This document shows positions 41,636 to 53,327 of a stretch of DNA of 64,000 nucleotides, piece after piece (position 1 is the stretch's first letter; every line of letters begins with the position of its first letter). Under the pieces are notes generated by a model, which did not search any database, had not been told where the DNA came from, and saw nothing but the letters and a program-made list of their open reading frames with translations. Source of the DNA: Globodera rostochiensis (Eukaryota > Nematoda > Chromadorea > Rhabditida > Heteroderidae); NCBI GenBank assembly GCA_018350325.1, contig JAEVLN010000018.1:624185-688184 (forward strand), in the 5' to 3' direction. Both the position numbers and the translations under genes were made by a program.

Positions 41636-42172
41636 CTAGCACCAAAATTCTCTCCAAAAGGCCATAATACCTTATTTACTATGTTTTCCTGATTTTCCAT
41701 TGTTGCCTGATTTTGGGGGGTTTTCTGGATTTTTAAAAACTTTGGAAATTTTTAAGTGAAACTCGCCATTTTTCTTAACAAATATCTTGTTTTTCAAAAA
41801 AATATTCCTGATTTTTGATGAGTTTTCCTGATGATTTTTTTCAGTTGCTAATCTTGATTTTTGGGTTTAACAAGTGGCCACCCTGGTCAATACCGATTGG
41901 TAGCATCTTTATTCTGATCTGAACCAGCATCATATACGATAGATTTCAACTTAAGTTTATCACGTTTAAACAAAAATTAATGATGATGAATTAATTTGAT
42001 CTTTAATCATCGAATTCTCCAACAGCTTGACGCGAAGAATGACAAATGAGATCATTAAATAACAGAATGAATTTTTAAATTTTATCTCTGACTTTTCTGT
42101 GTGTACTCAAATTTCTTTATCAAAATTTTCTTTCATCGATTATCTGTTATTTATTGATGGGGTTTTTTCAAT

Positions 42173-44528
42173 TTATGAAACTGTTGGCATCTGATGAACG
42201 GAACTGGTGTGTATTTGATGGCTAACAGTCGTAGCCCAACGATTACTGTTTCTGGCCCCGTCCTGTCCATTCACACGAATAGTTTGAACCTTGTTTATGC
42301 GAATAATGCCAAAATCTTTGGCCAGTTGTTGGCGAAAAGTGGCGCTGGCCCACAACAGTAACCAACTGGACAGCACTACAGTACCTGTTGGTTGGTAATG
42401 TTGTGGATTTAAGTCTAGCGCACACGAGACTATCTCAAGAAATTGAAGGTGACATCAAACGAATTGTTTGTATCCAATATCGATTCGAAAAGTTCGCGAT
42501 ATTTTGTCGCGTCACTCAAAAAATTCATTAAAGTTTTTTAATGATTACATTAATTTACTGTTTCAATTTTGTTTGAAAGGTACTTTTATCGTTTTTCCTT
42601 CTACTCACATACGCTTCTCCACATAAATACAATTTTTTAAATATTTTTTAATTAAAATGAGCGCAAAAAAGAATTTTAAATAGTTAAAAACCTAAAAATC
42701 CGGTCCCCTATTCATCACATTTTTGCTGAATTTTTGCTTCAAATTTCATAACAAAAGTTGCCTGCCTATCGGTTTTTTTGATAAAGATATTTTATCGAAA
42801 TATCGTATCGAGGCGATTGCCGAGCACTAATCCGCACTACCTGTGTCCATAATCAATGGATGGTAGATGAATATCACAGGCATAGTTGCTGGATCAATGC
42901 TGTTTAGAACGATGCCAATCTTTGATGTTAAAAAAGATTGTGTAACATTAATTAATATTAATGACTTTTATTTACCAAATACAGGCTTGCGAAGAGGAAA
43001 TGACCCAAAAAGGTTGCCAATGCATAAATCAACAGCTTCCTCTCAATATCGTCAGAGTTGTTCCCAACTTTTTTCATATGTAATTTGTATGCCACGAAAG
43101 TGGCAATGTTTATCAAAATGCATAAAATCATAAAAATTACAGAGAAGACAGTACAAATGTATGTAATATAGATTAGGTACGGACCCTTAATAAAAGAACG
43201 AAACATATCGGTCAAGCAATATTCAGCTTAAATTTCAATAATTGCATTTTGTCGGTACTTTTTCGGTTTTCGGTATCAACATTTTTAGAGTAACTTTTTA
43301 GCAAAACTCGTTTATTTCGGAAATTGTGGCTTTATCAATATATTTATAATTGAGTTTTGGGAGATTGCGGTTTAAAAAAAATGCACGCTACCGAAAGACG
43401 CCGCCAAGAAAATTTATCATTTTTTGGTTGAATTGTTAAGAAAAATGGCCCAAAAAATGCACCGCGGAAGGGCGAAAAACGACAAAAATTAGAAAAAATA
43501 AAATTTTTGAGATTTCGAAATTTTAGGGTTTTTGTAGGGGATCGGCGATGTCGATAGGCGTCGCCAAGAGGAAAAATGATAGTAAATTCTTAAGTTTTTG
43601 TTAAATAATTTGTCCAATTTCGATAAGTGAAATGTGTTTAAAAAGTAATTGTAAATTTTTCTCTATTTTTGGACACCAACTTTATTTGGTGAAAATTCGA
43701 AAAGTCCCCGTACTTTTCAAAAAGTTTCAAGGTAAAGTGCCGAACAAAATGTACCGAAAAAGCGTCATCGGTACTTCTTTCTGTACCGTACGAACAGTAT
43801 AAAATATAAAGAACATTCTTACATCTCCAGCTTCAGCCATGGAAAAATTGAGGTCGGTTGTTGAATTTGGAGTAGACATTCGAATGGCTGCCTTCATTTT
43901 GAACACCGGCCAACATGTGATTAGTGGCATACAGTAAACAAAAAGTGTTAAAAACGGAAGCAATTTACGCCACAACTCAAAATAGCAAAATTGCGTTTAG
44001 AATATAAATTATTATTTAAAAAAAACAGATAAATAACCTTTTCATGTTTTGTTGGCATTGCGATTGCGCTCAATCGATTCAACAACATTAAAATAGTGAC
44101 CAAATTATTTGCTTGGAATGTGTATTCGGTAGAAAACAATGAAAGTGCAAACATCCAATTTGGGAACTTTAAATAAATCGGGTAAAGCACGGCACCGATT
44201 ATGCAAGGCAGCCGATAGCTGTAGAAAGAGCCAAATACGCCCAACCAATCCTTAAGCATTGTTTAAGAAAAAAAGCTAAATTAAAACTTAAAGATTAGTA
44301 AATTCATATTCATTTTAATCGAAATTTGACGCATCTCAATTCGGAATTTGTTACCGGAATTGCCCGCATAACAAAAAGCGCATAGAATGAGTTGTGGAAC
44401 TGCTTGTGCCGAACAATGGTGACAATTTGGGCAATATAAAGTGCCATTGACGGAATGGTTATACAAATGGTTAAGTAGATGATTGGAATTTTAAGAAATG
44501 ACCTGGACCATTCGGCAAAGGGCAGCAT
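42173..44528 (-). CDS. Seven-transmembrane chemoreceptor, Srg-like (diverged copy)
   Basis: Six exons on the minus strand are modelled: 44355-44528, 44038-44250, 43823-43976, 42976-about 43215, 42841-42919 and 42173-42414. Hydrophobic segments include PIIYLTICITIPSMALYIAQ, a pair in exon 2 ending NNLVTILMLLNRLSAIAMP followed by TKHEK, LLPFLTLFVYCMPLITCWPV, IYITYICTVFSVIFMILCIL, and VVLSSWLLLWASATFRQQL. The N-L---NR--AI--P--HEK-W motif at the end of the third helix is typical of nematode Srg-class receptors. The last exon uses a different acceptor (GCTAG before ACTTAAAT) from the tandem copies, which rescues the frame after a 14-base net loss. Role: chemosensation at neuronal membranes, by family knowledge only. 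Confidence 0.75.
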
Positions 44529-45479
44529 TATTATGCCGAGTTATTCAAAAATATACTTAAACAATTAAATATTTTAAAAATTAAGAATTAAATTATTTAC
44601 CCCAAATACACCTGAGGCGTGCCGCCAGAAGAAGCAAATTTACTTTCTTTTAAAAATCTGGCTTATACCAAAAGGAAACGCAATGACAAGAAATCTCACA
44701 TTTATTCGCCCAACATTCGTTCTAACACTAATGGAGCAATTAGTAATTTCCTAATATTTACTCATTGGAACACGGCATTTACAAATAATTATAAAATGGA
44801 CGGATGGATACATTTCGTTTTTGTTTAAATACAGTAACTTGCACTTTTTTATTCGTGCGTGCCGCCAATTTAAAAATTTGATTGACAATTAAAAAGTAAA
44901 TTGTTTGGCCATGAAAGGAAATGTAATTAGTGTGAAGCCGAACCAATTGGACCACCAACAATCTGTTGTCCCCGCCCCCTCCCCCGTGATGACCGGACGT
45001 CCATTTAAGCGATCAGCCCCCAACGATCAGGAGGAATCCCACCCATCACTTGTGTGCCTTTTCTCTCTGCTGCGGACGATCGATCCATCCATCCTTTACT
45101 TCTCCGCCGATAAACATTTCCATCTGAGCTCTGCGGGGCTTGGAGTTCGGGAGGGGAGGTCAATCGCCCAGGGCCCGGGCGGCTTGTCCCCAAACGCCAT
45201 CATCCCCACTCGTTCCCCAATGCCCATGTCCCCTGTCCTTCCTCCCCTCAGTTATGGCGCCCCGGGCGCTTCACTTTAGTAAGTGGTTGGGCTGGCATTT
45301 TTTAGTCACGAATTAATGTTGATGAGAGAAGCTCAAAATTATGCTGGAATTTGATTAAGATGACAATGAATTATGCTGAATGATTTCACAATTTATTTAA
45401 ACTGTTTTAAAATATACAAATTTTAATTTTAAAATGTTCATCACGATGGCAAAAAATCTCATGAATTCATTTCGCTCAA
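44529..45479. other. Upstream region of the diverged receptor, with GC-rich island
   Basis: At 44945-45285 composition shifts to GC-rich, with a CATTTAAGCGATCAG box at 45004 and GATAAAC at 45109. This resembles the order TATTTAAG then AATAAA in the solo LTR at 6862-7318, so an LTR remnant is possible. No ends or target duplication were found. A 124-residue frame at 44905-45279 shows no domain. From about 45360 it resembles 50225 onward in the next unit. Confidence 0.35.
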
Positions 45480-45492
45480 CCATCGTTCTTAA

Positions 45493-45705
45493 CTAATGAG
45501 CAAAACTAATAATAAATCCAACATTTCTAATTATTTCCTCATTGCAACACGGCGCCTTGTCTATCAAAATTGGATGTGCGTGACTGTACATATGCACAAA
45601 ATGTATTAAATAATGAAACCGTTTTTCCCCGAATTGCTTGTGCCGAACAATTGTGACAATTTCGGCAATATAAAGTGCCATTGACGGAATAGTTTTTTGG
45701 TGCAT
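45493..45705 (-). pseudogene. Srg-like receptor exon-1 fragment (unit 1)
   Basis: On the minus strand TIPSMALYIAEIVTIVRHKQ matches the first transmembrane segment of the complete receptors (SIPSMALYVAEIITIVRHKK). After that the frame diverges (FGEKRFHYLIHFVHMY) and no later exon follows. The segment also contains flank that repeats near 46930-47010, showing an older small duplication inside the unit. Confidence 0.65.
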
Positions 45706-46364
45706 TCAGTCACGCATAACGGTTGGTTAATTAAAAAAAGGGAAAATTTTTCTGAACTTGAAATAACACAGCGGCTCAAAAAACGAGATGTGTGCCAATA
45801 AATAGAGAGTGCGAGAGAATTAAAGAAATTTCCTTTCTTTCTCTAACTTTCTCTCGTTTGGCGTTCTCTCTCACCTTTTTTAATAATTATTTTGACCATC
45901 CCGCACTTCGGATCTAAGAACTTTTCTCGACATCTACCGATCCTCTCCAAATTTTCACCATCCCTAGAAAACAAAATAAGAAATAGATTAATACACTTTT
46001 TTTTTTGAATAATACATTATTTTACGAATTATAGGGGAAAATGTTCAGTATTCCTATTTTTTAGATTTTATGGAAAGAACAAAATTATAATTGTTCGAAT
46101 TTAGTACCATTCAAAAGCCCTTGATTCGTAGAAGCTATTTGTAAGCAAGAGCTAAGCGATTGGATAGCTCTCAAGAAGGTTATGCCCAGAAATGCTAAAT
46201 CGACGAAATAGTGTGCAAAAGTGAGAGGGACGGTTAGACACACTAGAGTAACGAGAGAGAACGTTTAACACTGGGGGTGCATCCCTGCAGTAGTTTGCAA
46301 CCCATAGAACTTTTTATTAGCTTTTTGGGGAACTGACGAATCAATTCAGCGAAAAATAGTAATT

Positions 46365-46432
46365 GAAAGGAAGGGATTCGAACCCGTGCCCCTTTTTTGT
46401 TGAAAAGCTCACAGACCACTAAGCCAAAATTC
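46365..46432 (-). repeat. tRNA-like element (unit 1)
   Basis: On the minus strand GGCTTAGTGGTCTGTGAGC (A-box-like) is followed about 35 bases later by GGGTTCGAATCCC, a perfect B box. It resembles a polymerase III SINE head or degraded tRNA. It recurs in all four units. Confidence 0.45.
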
Positions 46433-46569
46433 AAATCTTTTCCGAACTAGAGCACCAAAATTGAGCCGCTGTGATAAGCAATGTGTAGACCCCAAAATTC
46501 AAATTAAAAAAAATTCCGGGAACTTTTTAGCCACCACCTTGTAAATAAAATATCTCGTGCCAAAATTTG

Positions 46570-46906
46570 TCAACCAAGCCACAAGTTCAGCCGTTGCACC
46601 AGCTTCCGTTGACGTGTCGAACGTCGGACCTCTTGCTGTTCCTCCGGCTCGTGTCGGCGAGGCAAATTGTCTTCAAAGCGCACCCTTCTCGGGGGTTGCC
46701 TGTTGTTGGCGGGCGTGGTTCTTCCTGAATTGGTGATGGATGGCGCTCCGGGGAAGGCGTTCATGGGATTTGTTTTTGTTTGGGCCTATCTGCTGGTAGG
46801 GATGGGCTGTTAGAGACGCATTTAGTTTGAGTGGCGCGTCACGGTGGCGCGCAAATTCTGAGCCCAAACTAACCAAACTAGAGACAGGATCCAAAACCCA
46901 AACCAA
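46570..46906 (-). mobile_element. Retrotransposon polyprotein C-terminal tail (unit 1)
   Basis: On the minus strand a GC-rich frame encodes PPRRVRFEDNLPRRHEPEEQ, then RRSTRQRKLVQRLNLWLG and a stop. An Arg-rich RRS-RQR---QRL tail is typical of the extreme C-terminus of Ty3/gypsy polyproteins after the integrase. Upstream the frame shifts, and no integrase core is visible. It is a relic carried along by the tandem duplication. Confidence 0.5.
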
Positions 46907-47419
46907 AATTTAAAACTAATGAGCAAATAGTAATAAATCCAACATTTCTTATTATTTTCTCATTACAACACGGCGCTTTGTCTAGCAACTTTGGGTGTGC
47001 GTGACTGTCAAACGGCTAAAAGTTTGGCTTTTCTTTTAATTTTTTTTTGTTTATTTTAAACATTTTATGTTTCACTGAATCCAATGCGTGCAACTAGAAA
47101 ATTTTGCTTTTTACAAATATTAAAGCATTTAAATAAAACTATGTAACAAAAAAAAATTCATATTTAACTTTTTTTGTGCTTAAGTCACGCACAGCGGTTG
47201 TTTAATAGGTTAGTATTAACAATTTTGGGACCCTGATTTTTTTTATTGTTAATTTTTACCATATATAATTTTAATTTTCTCAATCTCGGTCCCGGCCTAC
47301 CCTAATTTAATCACTCTTTTGGGGCCTTTTTTTGATAACTGATGATTTAATAATTCCAAAATGATGTTATGGGCCTTCAAATTTCCCCAAAAGTGTCCAT
47401 TGGGGGCTGATCACTTTTT

Positions 47420-47566
47420 TCAAATTGATCTGACCTCTGACTCTTCTCCATGAGTAGACGATTCGATTTTTTTTGCTTTACCTCCGTTGGTGCCATCCGG
47501 TCTGTTTAAACTTTCTGGAATACTGTCGTGCCCTGGCATACTACTGTCATCTTTCTTCTCTGGCAT
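47420..47566 (-). CDS. Possible 48-residue hydrophilic open frame (unit 1)
   Basis: On the minus strand a frame starts MPEKKDDSSMPGHDSIPESL and ends EESEVRSI before TGA. Composition is polar and G/C content is higher than the flanks, unlike the surrounding AT-rich sequence. No domain or signal peptide is visible. It lies about 870 bases downstream of the receptor's last exon on the same strand. It could be an exon of a decayed gene. It is preserved in units 2 and 3 and deleted in unit 4. Confidence 0.3.
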   Translation of the reverse strand: MPEKKDDSSMPGHDSIPESLNRPDGTNGGKAKKIESSTHGEESEVRSI

Positions 47567-48432
47567 ATCGTTTCATATTATTCTTCACAGCTTAAATGCA
47601 TCCTTCCTCAGATGAACTGCAACTACTATGATGTGTTCGGCAAATCTATTTTAAAAATGGAAAATTTTTAAAGTGCATTTAAATCGGTAAATATCGATCA
47701 TAGCGGCCAGAGCCAAAATCGAAAACACATATACCAACGAACTCCTCAAATATAATTTTTATTTTATTTTTCAATATTTGACGGTGAGTTAAAAAAAAAA
47801 GAAGAAAGTTTTAGTCATTATGTTTGTTTTCGACTAAGAATCAATAAAAAGGAGGAGTAATTATTAAATAAAAGACTAAAATGGATTTTGCCTTGGGGAA
47901 TAGAGCATCCGATAAATAAGTTAGGAGCAGAATTTAACCACTGAGAGCCATACGAGAATCGAATGATGGTGTCGGGCAAAAGATATTAAATTAAGAATTT
48001 CTAAAATTTGATTTGTCATTATGTATTTTTCAATTCTTTCAAGCTCAGAATTCTGTAATAAATTTATTCCGTGATTTTTGACGAGTTTTCTTGATGATTT
48101 TATTCAGTTGCTAATCCTGATTTTTGGGTTTGACAAGTGGCCACCCTGGTCAATACCGATTGGTAGCATTTTTATTCTGATCTGAACCAGCATCATATAC
48201 GATAGATTTCAACTTAAGTTTATCACGTTTAAACAGAAAATTAATTAATGATGATGAATTAATTTGATTTTTAATCATCGAATTCTCCAACCGGTTGACA
48301 CGAAGTATGCACGACAAATGAGATCATTAAATAACAGAATGAATTTTGCATTAAATTTTTATCTCTGACTTTTATATGTGTACTCGATTTTCTTCATCGA
48401 TTATCTGTTATTTATTAATGGGTTTTTACAAT

Positions 48433-50219
48433 TTATGAAATTGTTGGCATCTGATGAACGGAACTGGTGTGTAATTGATGACTAACATTCGTAGTCCAAC
48501 GATTATTGTTTCGGGCCCCGTCCTGTGCATTGACACGAATGTTTTGAACTTTGTTTATGCGAATAATGCCAAAATCTTTGATCAGCTGTTGACGAAAAGT
48601 GCCGCTGGCCCACAACAGTAACCAACTGGACAACACTACAGTACCTGTTGGTTGGTAATGTTGTGGATTTAAATAAGCAGTCTTGAAATTAGCGCACACG
48701 AGACTATCTCAAGAAATTGAAGGCGCCATCAACCGATTGTTCTTATTGTATCGAAAAGTTAATATCGCGATATTTTATCGCGTTATGTTCACCAATTTTA
48801 ATGATTATATTGATTTACTAAACCTAAAAATCCGGTCCCTCCCTATTCATCACATTTTTCTGAATTTTTGCTTCAAATTTCATAACAAAAGTTGATTGCC
48901 GAGCACTAATCCGCAACTACCTGTGTCCATAACCAATGGATAGTAGATCAATACCACAACCATTATTGTTGGATCAATCATGTTTATAACTTCGGCAATC
49001 TTTGTTGTTAAAAAAGATTGTGTAACATTATTAATATTAATGACTTTTATTTACCAAAAACAGGCTTGCGACGAGCGCGTGACCCAAAAAAGTTGCAAAT
49101 GCATAAATCAACAGTTTTTGTTCAATGTCGTCGAAGGTGTTCCCGTTTGTGCCAACATTCTTCACATGTAATTTGTATGCCATGAAAGTGGCAATGTTTA
49201 TCAAAATGCATATAATCATAAAAATTACAGAGAAGGCGGTACAAATGTAAGTATTATAGTGTATGTACGGAGCCTTAATAAAGAGCGAAACATATTTTGT
49301 CCAGAAATTTATTTCGGAAAACTTGGAAAAGAAATTAAATCTTTATGTAAATATTATTTAAATGCTCCCCATTTTCTCTGTTTTTGACACCAACTTTATT
49401 TAGTGAAAATTCGAAAAGTCCCGGTACTTTTCAAAAAGTTTCAGGGTAAAGTACCAAAAATCACGAAAAAGCGTCATCGGTACTTCTTTCTGTACCGGCC
49501 GAACACTATAAAATATATTAAGAAATTTCTTACATCTCCAGCTTCAGTAATGGCAAAATTGCGGTCTGTCGTTGAATTTGGAGCATACAAGTAAAGGATT
49601 CCATTCATTTTGAGCACGGGCCAACATGTGATTAGTGGCATACAGTAAACAAAAATTGTTAAAAACGGAAGCATTTTACGCCACATCTCAAAATGCAAAC
49701 CAATAAACTGTTTCACAAAAAAATAATAATCAAAATAGCTACCTTCTCATGTTTTGTTGGCATTATGATTGCGCTCAATCGATTCAACAATATTAAAATA
49801 GTGACCAAATTATTCGCTTCAAATGTGTGCCCGGAAAGGAACAATGGTATTGCCAACATCCAATTTGGGAACTGCGAATAAATTGGGTAAAGCACGGCGC
49901 CGAATATGGAGGGCAGCCGGTAGCCGTAGAAATTGCCCAATACGCCCAACCAATCCTTAAGCATTTTTTTTTAGAAAAAAAGCATTAAAACTTAAAGATT
50001 AGTAAATTCAATCGAAAATTTGACGCATCTCAATTCGGAATTTGTTACCGGAATTGCCCGCATAACAAAAAGCGCATAGAATGAGGTGTGAAACTTTTTG
50101 TGCCGAACAATAGTGATAATTTCGGCCACATAAAGTGCCATTGATGGAATGCTTATAGAAATGGTTATGTAGAGGATTGGCATTTGAACCGACAGTGTCC
50201 AATTGACAAAGTCCGCCAT
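48433..50219 (-). CDS. Seven-transmembrane chemoreceptor, Srg-like (unit 1)
   Basis: Six minus-strand exons: 50049-50219, 49743-49955, 49534-49686, 49055-about 49290, 48921-48999 and 48433-48717. Translation begins MADFVNWTLSVQMPILYITI. The third helix ends NNLVTILILLNRLSAIIMPT followed by KHEK, the Srg-type signature, then MWRKMLPFLTIFVYCMPLIT. The last helix is VVLSSWLLLWASGTFRQQL with a polar C-terminal tail ending HTSSVHQMPTIS. All intron ends are GT-AG and all phases agree. Two further near-identical copies follow at 4,895-bp spacing. Membrane chemoreceptor by family; ligand unknown. Confidence 0.78.
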
Positions 50220-50386
50220 TATTAAGATTACAATGAATTATGCTGAATTATTTGGCAATATATTTAAACTGTTTTAAAATATGAAAATTTTTATGTTAAA
50301 ATTGCTTATCACGAAATTTGTTCTTTTAATTTAAATTTTTTATGGCAAAAAATCTCATATTCATTTTGCTCAACCATCGTTCTTAA

Positions 50387-50599
50387 CTAATGAACAAAAC
50401 TAGTAATAAATCCAACATTTCTAATTATTTCCTCATTGCAACACGGCGCCTTGTCTATCAAAATTGGATGTGCGTGACTGTACATATGCACAAAATGTAT
50501 TAAATAATGAAACCGTTTTTCCCCGAGTTGCTTGTGCCGAACAATTGTGACAATTTCGGCAATATAAAGTGCCATTGACGGAATAGTTTTTTGGTGCAT
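50387..50599 (-). pseudogene. Srg-like receptor exon-1 fragment (unit 2)
   Basis: Same fragment as at 45493, with HKQLGEKRFH instead of HKQFGEKRFH. Confidence 0.65.
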
Positions 50600-51258
50600 T
50601 CAGTCACGCATAACGGTTGGTTAATTAAAAAAAGGGAAAATTTTTCTGAACTTGAAATAACACAGCGGCTCAAAAAACGAGATGTGTGCCAATAAATAGA
50701 GAGTGCGAGAGAATTAAATAAATTTCCTTTCTTTCTCTAACTTTCTCTCGTTTGGCGTTCTCTCTCACCTTTTTTAATAATTATTTTGACCATCCCGCAC
50801 TTCGGATCTAAGAACTTTTCTCGACATCTACCGATCCTCTCCAAATTTTCACCATCCCTAGAAAACAAAATAAGAAATAGATTAATACACTTTTTTTTTT
50901 GAATAATACATTATTTTACGAATTATAGGGGAAAATGTTCAGTATTCCTATTTTTTAGATTTTATGGAAAGAACAAAATTATAATTGTTCGAATTTAGTA
51001 CCATTCAAAAGCCCTTGATTCGTAGAAGCTATTTGTAAGCAAGAGCTAAGCGATTGGATAGCTCTCAAGAAGGTTATGCCCAGAAATGCTAAATCGACGA
51101 AATAGTGTGCAAAAGTGAGAGGAACGGTTAGACACACTAGAGTAACGAGAGAGAACGTTTAACACTGGGGGTGCATCCCTGCAGTAGTTTGCAACCCATA
51201 GAACTTTTTATTAGCTTTTTGGGGAACTGACGAATCAATTCAGCGAAAAATAGTAATT

Positions 51259-51326
51259 GAAAGGAAGGGATTCGAACCCGTGCCCCTTTTTTGTTGAAAA
51301 GCTCACAGACCACTAAGCCAAAATTC
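51259..51326 (-). repeat. tRNA-like element (unit 2)
   Basis: Copy of the A-box/B-box element described at 46365. Confidence 0.45.
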
Positions 51327-51463
51327 AAATCTTTTCCGAACTAGAGCACCAAAATTGAGCCGCTGTGATAAGCAATGTGTAGACCCCAAAATTCAAATTA
51401 AAAAAAATTCCGGGAACTTTTTAGCCACCACCTTGTAAATAAAATATCTCGTGCCAAAATTTG

Positions 51464-51800
51464 TCAACCAAGCCACAAGTTCAGCCGTTGCACCAGCTTC
51501 CGTTGACGTGTCGAACGTCGGACCTCTTGCTGTTCCTCCGGCTCGTGTCGGCGAGGCAAATTGTCTTCAAAGCGCACCCTTCTCGGGGGTTGCCTGTTGT
51601 TGGCGGGCGTGGTTCTTCCTGAATTGGTGATGGATGGCGCTCCGGGGAAGGCGTTCATGGAATTTGTTTTTGTTTGGGCCTATCTGCTGGTAGGGATGGG
51701 CTGTTAGAGACGCATTTAGTTTGAGTGGCGCGTCACGGTGGCGCGCAAATTCTGAGCCCAAACTAACCAAACTAGAGACAGGATCCAAAACCCAAACCAA
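51464..51800 (-). mobile_element. Retrotransposon polyprotein C-terminal tail (unit 2)
   Basis: Copy of the relic at 46570-46906, with the same RRSTRQRKLVQRL tail. Confidence 0.5.
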
Positions 51801-52313
51801 AATTTAAAACTAATGAGCAAATAGTAATAAATCCAACATTTCTTATTATTTTCTCATTACAACACGGCGCTTTGTCTAGCAACTTTGGGTGTGCGTGACT
51901 GTCAAACGGCTAAAAGTTTGGCTTTTCTTTTAATTTTTTTTTGTTTATTTTAAACATTTTATGTTTCACTGAATCCAATGCGTGCAACTAGAAAATTTTG
52001 TTTTTTACAAATATTAAAGCATTTAAATAAAACTATGTAACAAAAAAAAATTCATATTTAACTTTTTTTGTGCTTAAGTCACGCACAGCGGTTGTTTAAT
52101 AGGTTAGTATTAACAATTTTGGGACCCTGATTTTTTTTATTGTTAATTTTTACCATATATAATTTTAATTTTCTCAATCTCGGTCCCGGCCTACCCTAAT
52201 TTAATCACTCTTTTGGGGCCTTTTTTTGATAACTGATGATTTAATAATTCCAAAATGATGTTATGGGCCTTCAAATTTCCCCAAAAGTGTCCATTGGGGG
52301 CTGATCACTTTTT

Positions 52314-52460
52314 TCAAATTGATCTGACCTCTGACTCTTCTCCATGAGTAGACGATTCGATTTTTTTTGCTTTACCTCCGTTGGTGCCATCCGGTCTGTT
52401 TAAACTTTCTGGAATACTGTCGTGCCCTGGCATACTACTGTCATCTTTCTTCTCTGGCAT
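52314..52460 (-). CDS. Possible 48-residue hydrophilic open frame (unit 2)
   Basis: Same frame as at 47420-47566, apparently unchanged. Confidence 0.3.
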   Translation of the reverse strand: MPEKKDDSSMPGHDSIPESLNRPDGTNGGKAKKIESSTHGEESEVRSI

Positions 52461-53327
52461 ATCGTTTCATATTATTCTTCACAGCTTAAATGCATCCTTC
52501 CTCAGATGAACTGCAACTACTATGATGTGTTCGGCAAATCTATTTTAAAAATGGAAAATTTTTAAAGTGCATTTAAATCGGTAAATATCGATCATAGCGG
52601 CCAGAGCCAAAATCGAAAACACATATACCAACGAACTCCTCAAATATAATTTTTATTTTATTTTTCAATATTTGACGGTGAGTTAAAAAAAAAAGAAGAA
52701 AGTTTTAGTCATTATGTTTGTTTTCGACTAAGAATCAATAAAAAGGAGGAGTAATTATTAAATTAAAAGACTAAAATGGATTTTGCCTTGGGGAATAGAG
52801 CATCCGATAAATAAGTTAGGAGCAGAATTTAACCACTGAGAGCCATACGAGAATCGAATGATGGTGTCGGGCAAAAGATATTAAATTAAGAATTTCTAAA
52901 ATTTGATTTGTCATTATGTATTTTTCAATTCTTTCAAGCTCAGAATTCTGTAATAAATTTATTCCGTGATTTTTGACGAGTTTTCTTGATGATTTTATTC
53001 AGTTGCTAATCCTGATTTTTGGGTTTGACAAGTGGCCACCCTGGTCAATACCGATTGGTAGCATTTTTATTCTGATCTGAACCAGCATCATATACGATAG
53101 ATTTCAACTTAAGTTTATCACGTTTAAACAGAAAATTAATTAATGATGATGAATTAATTTGATTTTTAATCATCGAATTCTCCAACCGGTTGACACGAAG
53201 TATGCACGACAAATGAGATCATTAAATAACAGAATGAATTTTGCATTAAATTTTTATCTCTGACTTTTATATGTGTACTCGATTTTCTTCATCGATTATC
53301 TGTTATTTATTAATGGGTTTTTACAAT

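Larger units (their letters stand above)
40750..45479. repeat. Diverged founder unit of the chemoreceptor array
   Basis: From about 40750 the sequence aligns with 47640 onward in the next unit: the TCTATTTT...AAATGG phrase, AATATTTGACGGTGAGTTA at 40880 against 47770, TGGTGTCGGGCAAAA at 41326 against 47965, GTGGCCACCCTGG at 41873 against 48137, then the receptor gene. Identity is clearly lower than among the other units. It carries an extra short inverted-repeat insertion at 41423-41635. Confidence 0.7.
45480..50374. repeat. Tandem unit 1 of a 4,895-bp repeat
   Basis: This unit recurs at a spacing of 4,894 and then 4,895 bases, starting at about 50375 and 55270, with a truncated fourth starting at about 60165. 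Differences are few: GAATTAAAGAAATTTCC here against GAATTAAATAAATTTCC in later units near 45820, CATGGGATTTG against CATGGAATTTG near 46763, and ATTAAATAAAAG against ATTAAATTAAAAG near 47862. Each unit holds a receptor exon-1 fragment, a tRNA-like element, a retrotransposon tail, a 48-residue open frame and a complete receptor gene. Confidence 0.95.

Noticed and set aside
44905..45279. 124-residue frame as an independent gene
   Set aside because: GC-rich island without a domain, with LTR-like TATA and polyadenylation motifs; no evidence for coding.
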